Notes: generated from the sequence alone by a model not told the origin. 64,000 nt of DNA from Leptospira sp. (GCA_016742255.1 JACVCB010000006.1:62001-126000); one strand, 5' to 3'; counted from the stretch's first letter, positions 31,085-40,099 are shown. A program made the numbers and translations.

Positions 31085-31401
31085 ATCCAGTTATTAACGG
31101 AATCCCCGTTCACTATCTCCTCGGCCTTGCGGGAATCCTGTTTTCCATTGGGGTTCTTGGAGTTCTCATCAGACGAAACATTGTGATCATTTTTATGTCT
31201 GTGGAACTCATCCTAAATTCGGTGAATTTAGTCTTTGTTACCTTCTCCAAAGCTTTATCTCATATCAATGGGGAAACCATTGTTTTCTTTGTGATGGCAA
31301 TCGCTGCAGCGGAAGCAGCTGTGGGCCTTGCTCTTGTCATTGCAATCTTCCGTCACAAAAAATCCACGAACGTGGATGAACTCCAATCGATGAGATGGTA
31401 A
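31081..31401 (+). CDS. nuoK: NADH-quinone oxidoreductase subunit K
   Basis: Small antiporter-like (MrpC-type) subunit with three helices, 106 residues. The two buried glutamates needed for proton transfer are present, in [12 protein letters not shown] (helix 2) and [11 protein letters not shown] (helix 3). It overlaps nuoJ by ATGA. Confidence 0.97.
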   Translation: MNPVINGIPVHYLLGLAGILFSIGVLGVLIRRNIVIIFMSVELILNSVNLVFVTFSKALSHINGETIVFFVMAIAAAEAAVGLALVIAIFRHKKSTNVDELQSMRW

Positions 31402-31405
31402 TCCT

Positions 31406-33334
31406 ATGTTAGATTTATTTCCAATCGTTGTTCTACTCCCTCTGCTTGGTTTTTTGCATAATGGACTCCTAAAAGATCGAATCCCACACCGATTTGCTGG
31501 AGCCATTGGAACTCTCGCGGTTTTTATCCCATTCCTTGTCACCTTAGGTGCGTTTAACGAATTTAATCCAATGGAACGAACTGCACCACACCTTGTGCCA
31601 GTGTTTGATTGGATTGTGATTGGAGATTTTAAAACTTCCTTTGGTTACCAAATCGACCAACTCTCTTTGTACATGACTCTCATCATCACAGGTATTGGAT
31701 CACTCATCCATTTGTATTCGATGGGCTATATGAAGGGGAATCCTGGTTATAATCGTTTTTTTGCTTACCTCAATCTATTCATTTTTTGTATGTTGAACCT
31801 TGTCCTTAGTGACAATTTGGTTTTGACCTTCCTCGGTTGGGAAGGTGTTGGTCTTGCTTCCTACTTACTGATCGGATTTGATTTTGATAAATCTTCTGCG
31901 GCAGAAGCAGGGATGAAGGCATTTATCTTAAACCGAATTGGGGATGTTGGATTTATCTTAGGTACAGGGTTTCTTTTTTGGTTAGGTGGGAGTTTGCAAT
32001 ACCTTACCTTACAAACCAATTTGAGTGAGTTATCTCAGTTTGCTTCTTATGCCAATCTCATTGCCCTTTTCTTTTTCATTGCAGCGATGGGTAAGTCAGC
32101 ACAGATCCCACTTTATGTTTGGTTACCAGATGCGATGGCAGGCCCAACACCTGTATCGGCACTCATCCATGCGGCCACGATGGTGACTGCGGGAGTGTTT
32201 CTCATTGTACGACTCAACTTTGTATTTTACCTCGCACCTGATACTTCCTTTTTTATTGCTTGTATTGGAGCACTCACTGCTTTATTTGCAGCAACGATTG
32301 GTCTTTTGCAAAACGATATTAAAAAAATCCTCGCTTACTCAACTGTATCCCAACTTGGTTTTATGTTCCTTGCCATGGGTAGCATGAGTTATGTAGCGGG
32401 ACTTTTCCATTTAATGACTCATGCGTTTTTCAAAGCATTGTTATTCCTGGGTGCAGGTTCAGTCATCCATGCACTCCACCATGAACAAAACATCAAACAT
32501 ATGGGGCAGCTCTTTGGAAAAATCAAAATCACATCCTTAACCTTCTTACTCGGAACGTTAGCGATTGCAGGTTTTTTCCCGTTTTCTGGATTTTTCTCAA
32601 AAGATTTAATTTTAGAAAAAACTTACACCTACGGTGCGTTTGGTTCCATCCTTTGGACTGTTGGTGTTGTGGCTGCATTTTTCACTTCGTTTTATATGTT
32701 CCGCCTTGTATTTGTGGTTTTCTTTGGAAAGGACAATACAGACTCGCATCACAAAGTACATGAGTCCCCTTGGACCATGACATTCCCTCTTGTGGTATTA
32801 GCGGTAGGAGCGGTTTTGAGTGGGTTTTTCCTCACTCCTCATTTCTTTTTACACATTGATACTTTGGAACGATACTTTGCTCCTGTTTTGGAACGAGGAA
32901 CCATGCTTGCAAACCAAACGGGAACCTTTACCCATCACGCGGAACTCACTCATGAAGTTGAGATTTCCCTTGCGGCATTTTCTGTTGGAATCGCAAGTAT
33001 TGGACTTATCTTAGCATATCTCATTTACCAGAGGAAACAAAGTCCGATTCTCGAGGAACATACCGGTTTTCGTAAGATTCTCTTTCATAAATACTACATT
33101 GATGAACTCTATGATGTACTTTTTGTGAAACCGTATGTCTTCCTATCAAAAGGAATTGCTTATACCTTTGATGTCAAAATCCTAGATCGTTTTTTTCTCG
33201 GGATTGGTGGTAGTTTTGGAGTCATCGCCAATGGATTGCGTAGGCTCCAATCTGGGTTCATTGGTGACTATGCATTGTATGTGGTTCTTGGTACATTTTG
33301 TATCTTAGTGTATTTATTAACAAGGGGGGTGTAA
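31406..33334 (+). CDS. nuoL: NADH-quinone oxidoreductase subunit L
   Basis: Distal antiporter-like proton-pumping subunit with the long lateral helix. 642 residues. Features include WEGVGLASYLLIGF with the key Glu, the lysine in AAMGKSAQIPLYVWLPDAM, the PTPVSALIHAATMVTAGV motif, and a C-terminal extension ending in a last membrane helix. It starts four bases after nuoK. Confidence 0.97.
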   Translation: MLDLFPIVVLLPLLGFLHNGLLKDRIPHRFAGAIGTLAVFIPFLVTLGAFNEFNPMERTAPHLVPVFDWIVIGDFKTSFGYQIDQLSLYMTLIITGIGSLIHLYSMGYMKGNPGYNRFFAYLNLFIFCMLNLVLSDNLVLTFLGWEGVGLASYLLIGFDFDKSSAAEAGMKAFILNRIGDVGFILGTGFLFWLGGSLQYLTLQTNLSELSQFASYANLIALFFFIAAMGKSAQIPLYVWLPDAMAGPTPVSALIHAATMVTAGVFLIVRLNFVFYLAPDTSFFIACIGALTALFAATIGLLQNDIKKILAYSTVSQLGFMFLAMGSMSYVAGLFHLMTHAFFKALLFLGAGSVIHALHHEQNIKHMGQLFGKIKITSLTFLLGTLAIAGFFPFSGFFSKDLILEKTYTYGAFGSILWTVGVVAAFFTSFYMFRLVFVVFFGKDNTDSHHKVHESPWTMTFPLVVLAVGAVLSGFFLTPHFFLHIDTLERYFAPVLERGTMLANQTGTFTHHAELTHEVEISLAAFSVGIASIGLILAYLIYQRKQSPILEEHTGFRKILFHKYYIDELYDVLFVKPYVFLSKGIAYTFDVKILDRFFLGIGGSFGVIANGLRRLQSGFIGDYALYVVLGTFCILVYLLTRGV

Positions 33335-33335
33335 G

Positions 33336-35075
33336 GTGCCGGAACAAATTTTATCCATCATTATCTTTTTACCGATTGTTTCCTCTTTTCTCATTGTAGT
33401 CCAAAAACGTGTGGGAGCAGTGGTTGTCATCTCTGCATTGTCCTCTGCGTTTACGACGATTCTATCGGTGGGTCTTTTTTTCTTTTATGATGTTTCTAAG
33501 TCTGGGTTACAATTTGTCCATTGGATTCCGGATTGGATCCTTTCTGGAAAACTCAGTGTGGATTACCACGTAGGTTTAGATGGGGTATCGTTACTCTTAT
33601 TTGCACTCACTGCTTTTATGTTCTTTTTGTCGAGCATTGCCTCCTGGTCCAATATCCCAAAAAAGATCAAAGAATTTCATATCTGTTTACTTGTTTTAGA
33701 AACAGCAGTGCTTGGGGTTTTTGCCGCCGGGAACTTAGTTTTGTTTTATGTATTTTGGGAGTTAATGGTACTTCCGATGGTACTCATGATTGGAATTTGG
33801 GGTGGAGAAGAACGAACAAAAGCTGCTCTCAAATACTTTTTATTTTCCATGGCTGGTTCCTTGTTTATGTTAGGTGGGATTTTAACACTCTATTTCAAAA
33901 CAGGGAAAACTTCCATCGAATCCCTTTCCACAGCTAGTTTGGCCCTGTATTCAGAGCCTCTCCAATGGTTTTTGTTTTTTAGCTTTTTTCTCGCATTTGC
34001 GATTAAAATCCCACTTTTCCCTTTTCATACTTGGATGCCAGATGTACATACCCAAGCACCTACTGTCGGTTCGGTGGACTTAGCAGGTGTGTTATTAAAA
34101 ATTGGGGCCTATGGTTTTATCCGTTTTTGTATTCCTTTTTTCCCAGAACAAAGCCTTTTTTCGCAATCAGGTGTCCAAACCCTAGCTGTGATTGGAATTG
34201 TATATGGATCGATGGCAGCCCTTGTCCAAACCGATATCAAACGGATTGTGGCTTATAGTTCCCTTTCTCACCTAGGATTTTGTATCATTGGTATCTTTTC
34301 TTTTACCACGGAAGGTGTGGTGGGTGGAATGTTACAAATGGTTTCCCATGGAATTTCCACTGGGATGATCTTTCTTATGATTGGTATGATCTATGAAAGA
34401 GCTCATACTAGAAACATATCCGAGTTTGGTGGTCTTGCGGGCCAGATGCCAGTGTTTTCTACTTTTTTTCTCATTGCTGTGCTTTCTTCGATTGGCCTAC
34501 CAGGAACAAATGGGTTTGTGGGTGAGTTTCTCATCCTAATGGGTTCAATCAAATCCAATGTATGGCTCGGTGGGATTGCCGCTACTGGTGTTGTACTCGG
34601 AGCCTTATACCTGTTATGGTTTGTCAAGCGATTCCTCTTTGGTGTGAGTAAAACCATCCAAGCAAAACCATACAAAGATCTCACGTTTAGAGAAATCGGA
34701 ATCTTAAGCCCTCTTGTAGTGCTCATTTTTTGGATCGGTCTTTATCCAAAACCTTTTTTAGAGATTTTACATACTTCCTCGAATGTCTTTTTGAATGCAG
34801 GATCCATCGAGTCTATTTCAGAAAGAAAACAAATCCAAAAGGATTTTTTGGGAACAGGCGAACAAAGATTATTTGCAGATTATATCAGTTTAGGAAAGGA
34901 ACCAAAATCTTTTGAAGAAAGATTAGGATCTTATAAATCTTCATTTGCACTGCCTACCTTGGCCTTAAACCAAGAATCAAATCCAAAACTAGAAGAGAAC
35001 TTGGAGAATTTAGATAACTCCATTGAATCCGATTTTAAATTGGAACCGACCCCAAACGAGAAAAAAGGAAACTAA
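33336..35075 (+). CDS. nuoM: NADH-quinone oxidoreductase subunit M with extended C-terminus
   Basis: Antiporter-like pumping subunit. 579 residues, about 70 longer than E. coli NuoM. The conserved WELMVLPMVLMIGIWGG (key Glu) and KIPLFPFHTWMPDVHTQAP (key Lys) motifs are present. After the last helix (about residue 475) a polar tail of about 100 residues, rich in Glu, Lys, Ser and Asn, runs to the end and looks disordered. GTG start at 33336 follows an AAGGGGGGTG site. It is followed by nuoN with a one-base gap. Confidence 0.95.
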   Translation: MPEQILSIIIFLPIVSSFLIVVQKRVGAVVVISALSSAFTTILSVGLFFFYDVSKSGLQFVHWIPDWILSGKLSVDYHVGLDGVSLLLFALTAFMFFLSSIASWSNIPKKIKEFHICLLVLETAVLGVFAAGNLVLFYVFWELMVLPMVLMIGIWGGEERTKAALKYFLFSMAGSLFMLGGILTLYFKTGKTSIESLSTASLALYSEPLQWFLFFSFFLAFAIKIPLFPFHTWMPDVHTQAPTVGSVDLAGVLLKIGAYGFIRFCIPFFPEQSLFSQSGVQTLAVIGIVYGSMAALVQTDIKRIVAYSSLSHLGFCIIGIFSFTTEGVVGGMLQMVSHGISTGMIFLMIGMIYERAHTRNISEFGGLAGQMPVFSTFFLIAVLSSIGLPGTNGFVGEFLILMGSIKSNVWLGGIAATGVVLGALYLLWFVKRFLFGVSKTIQAKPYKDLTFREIGILSPLVVLIFWIGLYPKPFLEILHTSSNVFLNAGSIESISERKQIQKDFLGTGEQRLFADYISLGKEPKSFEERLGSYKSSFALPTLALNQESNPKLEENLENLDNSIESDFKLEPTPNEKKGN

Positions 35076-35076
35076 C

Positions 35077-36519
35077 ATGTCTTATACTCCTTCTTCGAAT
35101 GATTTAATCGCAATTTCACCAATGCTCGTTCTTTGTGGAGTTGCTTTACTTTCTCTTGTTGTTCAGTTTTTGATCCCGAAAGAGGAAGAGGGGAAACCAC
35201 TTTGGATCCTTTCTGTATTGGGAATCCTTACAGCAATGTATGCGCTTTATCACATTACAAACTCACCTGGATACGGGAAATTTTTTGGATCCCAAATATC
35301 TGTAAGCCAACTGACTGTTTGGCTCAGTGCGATTTATTTAATTGCAGGTCTCATCACACTTCTCATTGCTCCTCCTTTTTTATCACAACATAAAACATTA
35401 TTCCCTGAGTTTTTTCCCTTACTGCTTTTCTGTTTGTCGGGAATGATGTTTCTCACTTCAGGTTATGATCTCATTGTGATTTTTGTTGGTTTGGAAATCC
35501 TTTCCCTTGCGTTGTATGTGATGATTGGTATGGCGAGGACTTCCGTGTCTTCTTTAGAAAGTGCGATGAAATACTTTTTATTAGGAAGTTTTAGTTCTGG
35601 TTTTATGTTACTTGGAATTGCCTTTTTGTATGGTGGTTCTGGGACAACGAACTTAGACGGTGCTTTACGAGGATTATTTTTAAAAGGATACGAAGCCAAC
35701 TTTTCAAAGTTAGGTCTTGGTTTGTTTTTAGTTGGAGTTTCCTTCAAAGCTGCACTGGTTCCTTTTCATTCTTGGACACCCGATGTGTATGAAGGTGCTC
35801 AAACTCCGATCACTGGATTTATGGCAAGTGCGGGAAAGGCTTCTGCTCTTGGGCTTGTGATTATCATTTTCAATCATGTTCCTGTTGGTGAGATTGGGGA
35901 TGTTTGGAAAGTGCTTATGGGTTCGATTGCACTTATCTCCATGACTTGGGGAAATATTGTTGCCCTCAAACAAGAAAACTTGAAACGAATGTTAGCATAC
36001 TCTTCCATTTCGCATGCAGGTTATATTGTCGCAGGGATCGCTTGTGGTGCTTCACTTGAAGCATTGTATTATCTTTTTTCTTATTCTTTACTGAACCTTG
36101 CTGCATTTGCAATTATTTCGTATTTGGAACAAGGGAAACATGAAGTAACAGTGAATGGTATCTCCCACTTAAGCGGAGAACATCCGTTAACTGCTCTTGC
36201 TCTCAGTGTGATCTTTTTATCCTTTGCAGGGTTTCCCCCTCTCATTGGATTTTGGACCAAACTATTCCTGTTACAAAAAATGGCAGAATCGGATCTGCTT
36301 TTCAATCGGATCCTTCTCTTTGGAGCTGTGGCTAACTCCTGTATCGCTTTTTATTATTATATGAAAATTACGATCCAATCCTACATGAAACAGGAAACTG
36401 GGGCAGTATCGGGTGTAAGAGATTTACCGACGATGCCAACACTTGGCTTTTTGGTATTTTTGCTTTGTGTGTTTTTTACTGCAGGTTGGCTTTTTTTCCA
36501 ACCAGGTGCCTTACTCTAA
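35077..36519 (+). CDS. nuoN: NADH-quinone oxidoreductase subunit N
   Basis: Third antiporter-like pumping subunit, 480 residues, about 14 helices. GLEILSLALYVMIGM (key Glu), VSFKAALVPFHSWTPDVYEGAQTP in two parts (key Lys before PFHSWTPDVYEGA) and YSSISHAGYI are typical. ATG at 35077 has AAAAGGAAAC upstream; the frame is open further back, but only through the tail of nuoM. It is the last gene of the operon; a perfect palindrome follows the stop. Confidence 0.96.
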   Translation: MSYTPSSNDLIAISPMLVLCGVALLSLVVQFLIPKEEEGKPLWILSVLGILTAMYALYHITNSPGYGKFFGSQISVSQLTVWLSAIYLIAGLITLLIAPPFLSQHKTLFPEFFPLLLFCLSGMMFLTSGYDLIVIFVGLEILSLALYVMIGMARTSVSSLESAMKYFLLGSFSSGFMLLGIAFLYGGSGTTNLDGALRGLFLKGYEANFSKLGLGLFLVGVSFKAALVPFHSWTPDVYEGAQTPITGFMASAGKASALGLVIIIFNHVPVGEIGDVWKVLMGSIALISMTWGNIVALKQENLKRMLAYSSISHAGYIVAGIACGASLEALYYLFSYSLLNLAAFAIISYLEQGKHEVTVNGISHLSGEHPLTALALSVIFLSFAGFPPLIGFWTKLFLLQKMAESDLLFNRILLFGAVANSCIAFYYYMKITIQSYMKQETGAVSGVRDLPTMPTLGFLVFLLCVFFTAGWLFFQPGALL

Positions 36520-36520
36520 A

Positions 36521-36534
36521 TCTGTTATAACAGA
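36521..36534. promoter_or_regulatory. Perfect 14-bp palindrome after nuoN
   Basis: TCTGTTATAACAGA begins one base after the nuoN stop codon. It has no loop and no following T-run, so it is unlikely to be a terminator. It lies 78 bases upstream of the mtnD start, where it could be a binding site for a dimeric regulator of that gene. Nothing else clear is seen in the 92-base gap apart from an AAAGGTGG ribosome site for mtnD. Confidence 0.4.
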
Positions 36535-36611
36535 ATTACATCCAGGATAGCGAAAAACAACTTGATTCTCTGGTGTATGGAAAAACGCTAGTGGAAAGGT
36601 GGTAAATTCGA

Positions 36612-37145
36612 ATGGCAACGATTGTTAGAAAACAAGACACGATCCAGGACAAAGACCAAGTAAAGGCATTTTTGACCCAAAAAGGTCTAGTGTATGAGTC
36701 TTATAAAACTCCTGAATCTTTGGATCTTATCCTTGGCCAAAAAGGTTTATCCGATGCGGAAAAAGAAGAAGTACTTTCTGGTTTGGAATACCGTTTTGAC
36801 CAATTGAAAAAAGAGCATGGATATAAGGCAAATGACCTTGTGGTCCTTCATGATGAAGTCCCTGGGATCAATGATATGCTCGCGAAGTTTGATAAACTCC
36901 ATATCCACACAGATGAGGAAGTTCGATATATCATTGATGGAAGTGGAATTTTTGGATTCATCATCGATGGAGAACGATTTGAATTGCATGTAGGAAAAGG
37001 TGATTTTATCTCCATCCCAGCCAATACAAACCATTGGTTCACTTTGGACAAAAATTTACGAATCAAAGCAGTTCGTTATTTTAAAGATAATACTGGATGG
37101 ACCCCTGTGTATGTAGATGAGTCAAAAGTTCTCATCAATGCATAA
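36612..37145 (+). CDS. mtnD: Acireductone dioxygenase (cupin)
   Basis: Methionine-salvage enzyme that oxidises acireductone to the keto acid precursor of methionine (Fe form) or to an off-pathway product (Ni form). 177 residues. The metal-site residues His97, His99 and Glu103 in [10 protein letters not shown] and His141 in TNHWF are all present in the ARD spacing. ATG at 36612 follows AAAGGTGG. No other methionine-salvage gene is in the window, so it appears to stand alone here, facing recJ. Confidence 0.9.
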   Translation: MATIVRKQDTIQDKDQVKAFLTQKGLVYESYKTPESLDLILGQKGLSDAEKEEVLSGLEYRFDQLKKEHGYKANDLVVLHDEVPGINDMLAKFDKLHIHTDEEVRYIIDGSGIFGFIIDGERFELHVGKGDFISIPANTNHWFTLDKNLRIKAVRYFKDNTGWTPVYVDESKVLINA

Positions 37146-37176
37146 GAGTTTGAATCAATAAAATTAACATTCTGAT

Positions 37177-37209
37177 AAAAACCATCCTCCGATCTCAATG
37201 GGAGGGTGG
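37177..37209 (-). terminator. Rho-independent terminator after recJ (possibly bidirectional)
   Basis: CCATCCTCC (37182-37190) pairs with GGAGGGTGG (37201-37209), nine pairs with one G-T, across a 10-base loop. Read on the minus strand, the stem is followed by TTTTT (37181-37177), making it a good terminator for the recJ transcript. On the plus strand, a TTTTTT run lies about 12 bases past the stem, so it may also stop mtnD transcription. Confidence 0.65.
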
Positions 37210-37277
37210 GTCATCACAAAGTTTTTTAGGAACATTTGAAGTGTAGGCTAAGATTAAAGGTTCAAAGTTCGGTTCAT

Positions 37278-39239
37278 TTAGTTTGATCCATCGAATTCAG
37301 AAATACCAAACCATTCCACTATGAACTGTAAGGTTTTCCTTCCTTGGTAAAAGTTTTCTTCCAAACTTCCTACCAGATCAAAACTACCATGTTTCGACAT
37401 AAAGTTTTGGAATTCTTCCCCTTTGTTCCAAATCATAAACTTTAAAGAACCACTCCCTACAATATGGAACCTAACATGTTTTCCTCCACTCAGAGGAGTT
37501 AGATGCATTGCTTTAGCATTTTTGATTCCTAATTTGATGTCAGGATTCCCTTGGCCAAATGGTTCTAGGTCTTTCCATTCCTTTAAAAGTTTATCACCCA
37601 TTTCTTCGGGTAATACCGTAAAGTCGGTTTCAATTTGATGAACTTTGGTGCTGGCACTATCTTCATCTAACCAAATTTTTGCTTTGTCATACAATTCGGA
37701 TTCAAATTTAGGGAGTTGATCAATTGTGATGGAAAAACCACCGGCTTCAGGGTGACCACCAAAATGCAAAAAATGATGAGATAGTGACTCTAAGAGTTGG
37801 AGTACATTTTCTGGACCGTAAGAACGGATACTACCTCTCGCATCACCATTGTCAGGTGCAATAAAAATAGCAGGTTTTTTATAAGTATCTACCATTCGTG
37901 TGGCAACAATTCCACTGACACCTGGTTCCATATCAGGTTCGTAACAATACACCACCTCTTTCCCCGTTCGTTCGGGTTTTCGTGCAAAATAACGTTCCAC
38001 TCGGTCCATATTTCGTTTTGTACGTTCTTTACGTTCTTCATTGATCGATAGGAGGAGTTTGGCTCGTACTTTCGCGTCAGATTCCGATTCAGATAAAAGG
38101 AGAGAAACTGCCTCTTCTGTTTTTCCCATCCTACCAGCCGCATTCACAACAGGGCCAATGGACCATCCTAAATCTTTGGTTGTGATTCCACTCGGATTGA
38201 GTTTGAGTTCTTTTAATAGTTCTTTAAGGCCTTTTCTTTTTTTGTCGCCTATATAAAGTTTTGTGAGCGAATCCAATGCAAGTTTTACAAAATGACGGTT
38301 TTCTCCCACAAGTGGCATCATATCGGTGATGGTTCCTATGCCTGCAAGGTCTGTTTCTTCTTCCAATTGTTCAAAAAATTGAGGGATTTTTTGGCATTGG
38401 TAAAAGAATAATTTTCTCTCGTCATCTAACGGAATATTGGTGGAAAAATCTTCTGGGTATGGATTGACAGTTGTATTAGAAACGTTTATCGTACTTGTGA
38501 TTTCGGATGCTAGTTTGATTCCATTTTGAAAATAGTGAACTTCTTTAGTACCATCTTCCGCTTGAATGGTTTTGGAATACAACTGGTTCCATTCAGAACT
38601 TTCATGGAATAAAATTGCAGTTACCAATTTAAAGGATAAGGCTGCTGTGCAGATTTTTTTTTCGGGGTATTCTGAGTCAGTGCGTCTTGGGTTAATGAGA
38701 GCACAGTTTTTAGGTATCCGAACGGGAACCTCGTGGTGGTCGAGGACAATCACTTGGATTCCAAGAGATGTTAATTCATCAATTTCGTCTGCTTGGCTTG
38801 ACCCAAAGTCAAGTGTGACAAGTAAATCGGGTTTTGCTTTTTTGATTTTAGAAACTGCTTCTTTGCAGAGTCCGTATGGATCACTTTCAGAAGAAACCAT
38901 CACTTCTAAATTGGCTGATTGGAATTCTGGATGTGATTTTAAAAAAAATGCAAGTAAACAAGTCGAACTAACTCCATCCGAATCTCTATCTCCATAGAGT
39001 AAGATTTTTCGATTTGATTTTGCAGCAGTTAAGAGTAAGGAAACCGCCTCACCAATGTCGGGAAGGGAAAAGGGAGAATGGAAACAGGAAAAATCAGAAT
39101 GAAGTAGTTCTTTCGGGTGTATGTTTTGGAAACCCTCCCTTCGATCAACTAAATACCGAAGGATGGGTCTTTTCGAATCAACTTTGGTTCGAACTTCGGA
39201 TAATGTTGGTCCGAAGTGAACCTTTGTTACATGATGCAA
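37278..39239 (-). CDS. recJ: Single-stranded-DNA-specific exonuclease RecJ (DHH family)
   Basis: 5'-3' ssDNA exonuclease of recombination and repair. 653 residues. DHH-family motifs: GDRDSDGVSST near residue 84 (motif I), LVTLDFGSS, LDHHEVP (motif III), GPVVNAAGRMG, and the DHHA1 motif HFGGHPEAGGFS, followed by an OB-like C-terminal domain. An insertion of about 90 residues follows motif III compared with shorter DHH exonucleases. The start is taken as TTG at 39239, which overlaps the bactofilin stop by 13 bases; the ribosome site is weak, so the true start could be slightly different. Confidence 0.9.
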   Translation of the reverse strand: MHHVTKVHFGPTLSEVRTKVDSKRPILRYLVDRREGFQNIHPKELLHSDFSCFHSPFSLPDIGEAVSLLLTAAKSNRKILLYGDRDSDGVSSTCLLAFFLKSHPEFQSANLEVMVSSESDPYGLCKEAVSKIKKAKPDLLVTLDFGSSQADEIDELTSLGIQVIVLDHHEVPVRIPKNCALINPRRTDSEYPEKKICTAALSFKLVTAILFHESSEWNQLYSKTIQAEDGTKEVHYFQNGIKLASEITSTINVSNTTVNPYPEDFSTNIPLDDERKLFFYQCQKIPQFFEQLEEETDLAGIGTITDMMPLVGENRHFVKLALDSLTKLYIGDKKRKGLKELLKELKLNPSGITTKDLGWSIGPVVNAAGRMGKTEEAVSLLLSESESDAKVRAKLLLSINEERKERTKRNMDRVERYFARKPERTGKEVVYCYEPDMEPGVSGIVATRMVDTYKKPAIFIAPDNGDARGSIRSYGPENVLQLLESLSHHFLHFGGHPEAGGFSITIDQLPKFESELYDKAKIWLDEDSASTKVHQIETDFTVLPEEMGDKLLKEWKDLEPFGQGNPDIKLGIKNAKAMHLTPLSGGKHVRFHIVGSGSLKFMIWNKGEEFQNFMSKHGSFDLVGSLEENFYQGRKTLQFIVEWFGISEFDGSN

Positions 39240-39586
39240 TTGCCAATAATTTTGGAACCAAATTCCACTTCAAGTCCTGGTGTTTTGATATCACCTACAA
39301 CCTTTCCATTCTTCTTTAATTCCACTTTTTCTTTCGCATCGACATTTCCTTTCAGATTGCCAAGAACGACTAAACTTCCAACTTCCACATCTGCTTCCAC
39401 ATCACCTGTTTCATCGATGATGAGTTTGCCATGGGAACTAATGGTTCCTTTGAATTGCCCTTTGATTTTTAAAGTTTGGTTGAAGGAAAGGGTTCCGCGA
39501 AACGTGATGTCGTCGCTTATAATTGTGTCTATCGATTCGTCTTTCATCAGTAGGGATAGTGTGTTTTCATGGTAAAGTTTTGGCAA
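39227..39586 (-). CDS. Bactofilin family cytoskeletal protein
   Basis: Bactofilins polymerise into filaments and influence cell shape or scaffold envelope proteins. The 119-residue product has the family's regular beta-helix rungs: FRGTLSFNQTLKIKGQFKG, SHGKLIIDETGDVEADVEVG, LVVLGNLKGNVDAKEKVELK, GKVVGDIKTPGLEVEFGS. Both termini are short, as is typical. The start is TTG at 39586; an in-frame ATG at 39547 would remove 13 residues outside the core. It is coupled to recJ by overlap, although no functional link is known. Confidence 0.86.
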   Translation of the reverse strand: MPKLYHENTLSLLMKDESIDTIISDDITFRGTLSFNQTLKIKGQFKGTISSHGKLIIDETGDVEADVEVGSLVVLGNLKGNVDAKEKVELKKNGKVVGDIKTPGLEVEFGSKIIGNCIM

Positions 39587-39605
39587 CTCTATCGTTTTCG
39601 GTGTT

Positions 39606-39633
39606 TTGAATTAAACGGAAAAAAGTTCATATT
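39606..39633 (+). promoter_or_regulatory. Candidate promoter for the 39702 gene
   Basis: TTGAAT (39606-39611) and CATATT (39628-39633) are 16 bases apart and each matches four of six sigma-70 consensus positions. They lie in the 115-base gap between the divergent bactofilin gene and the small gene at 39702. Visual match only. Confidence 0.35.
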
Positions 39634-39701
39634 TTGTAGGGAATTCTCTTGTCTCACTGGTTCCATCTCTGAAACTGGGTCTCAAAGAATAGGAAACAGC
39701 A

Positions 39702-40028
39702 GTGAAAATTAGGCGCTTCTGGAAGTCTGGGTTTATCCTCCTTCTAGCGGTTTTCATCAATCTAAATCTGGTTGACGACCGGTTTGTTTCACCTCTCGAA
39801 GATTTGGACTTCCAATACCAGTCTTACGAGTTGGAGGAAACGACTCGTGTGCTTTCTTCCTCTAAGGAATCCAATCAGGTTCTCAAACTCGTTCCGAGCA
39901 AACGAGAACATTCCCTTGTCAAAATCTGTCTCAATCGGTTTTCGATTTTAACGACAGAAACTGAATTTTTTACCGAAATCTCAATCTTATTTTTCTTTCT
40001 TTACCTACCTCCGCCCTTTTTGGCGTAA
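39702..40028 (+). CDS. Small membrane-anchored or secreted protein of unknown function
   Basis: A 108-residue product starting with GTG, preceded by TAGGAAAC. It has one N-terminal hydrophobic segment (FILLLAVFINLNL, residues 11-23), an acidic middle, and a hydrophobic proline-rich end (ILFFFLYLPPPFLA). I recognise no family. It is 71 bases upstream of the RND pump gene in the same orientation and could be the first gene of that operon or independent of it. The dyad repeats between them suggest the pump has its own promoter. Confidence 0.5.
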   Translation: MKIRRFWKSGFILLLAVFINLNLVDDRFVSPLEDLDFQYQSYELEETTRVLSSSKESNQVLKLVPSKREHSLVKICLNRFSILTTETEFFTEISILFFFLYLPPPFLA

Positions 40029-40035
40029 ACGTTGC

Positions 40036-40074
40036 ATGTAATTTACATCCATTCCCTGTAAAAATTTTATAGGG
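40036..40074 (+). promoter_or_regulatory. Two adjacent dyad repeats overlapping a likely promoter of the efflux operon
   Basis: Dyad 1 is ATGTAA-T-TTACAT (40036-40048, perfect arms). Dyad 2 has arms CCCTGTAAAA (40054-40063) and TTTTATAGGG (40065-40074) around a single A, with one mismatch. A plausible sigma-70 promoter is TTTACA (40042-40047, five of six) and TTTTAT (40065-40070, four of six), 17 bases apart. Dyad 1 therefore covers the -35 and dyad 2 the -10, as expected of repressor operators. The regulator is not in the window. Confidence 0.5.
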
Positions 40075-40099
40075 TGGTTTCATATTTGAAATAGGTATT

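Noticed and set aside
38566..38997. A 143-codon open frame on the plus strand inside recJ
   Set aside because: It lies opposite conserved DHH motifs of recJ, shows no family features and has no promoter or ribosome site.
39227..39239. Frameshift between bactofilin and recJ
   Set aside because: The 13-base overlap is between two complete, unrelated proteins, so it is ordinary gene overlap and not a broken gene.
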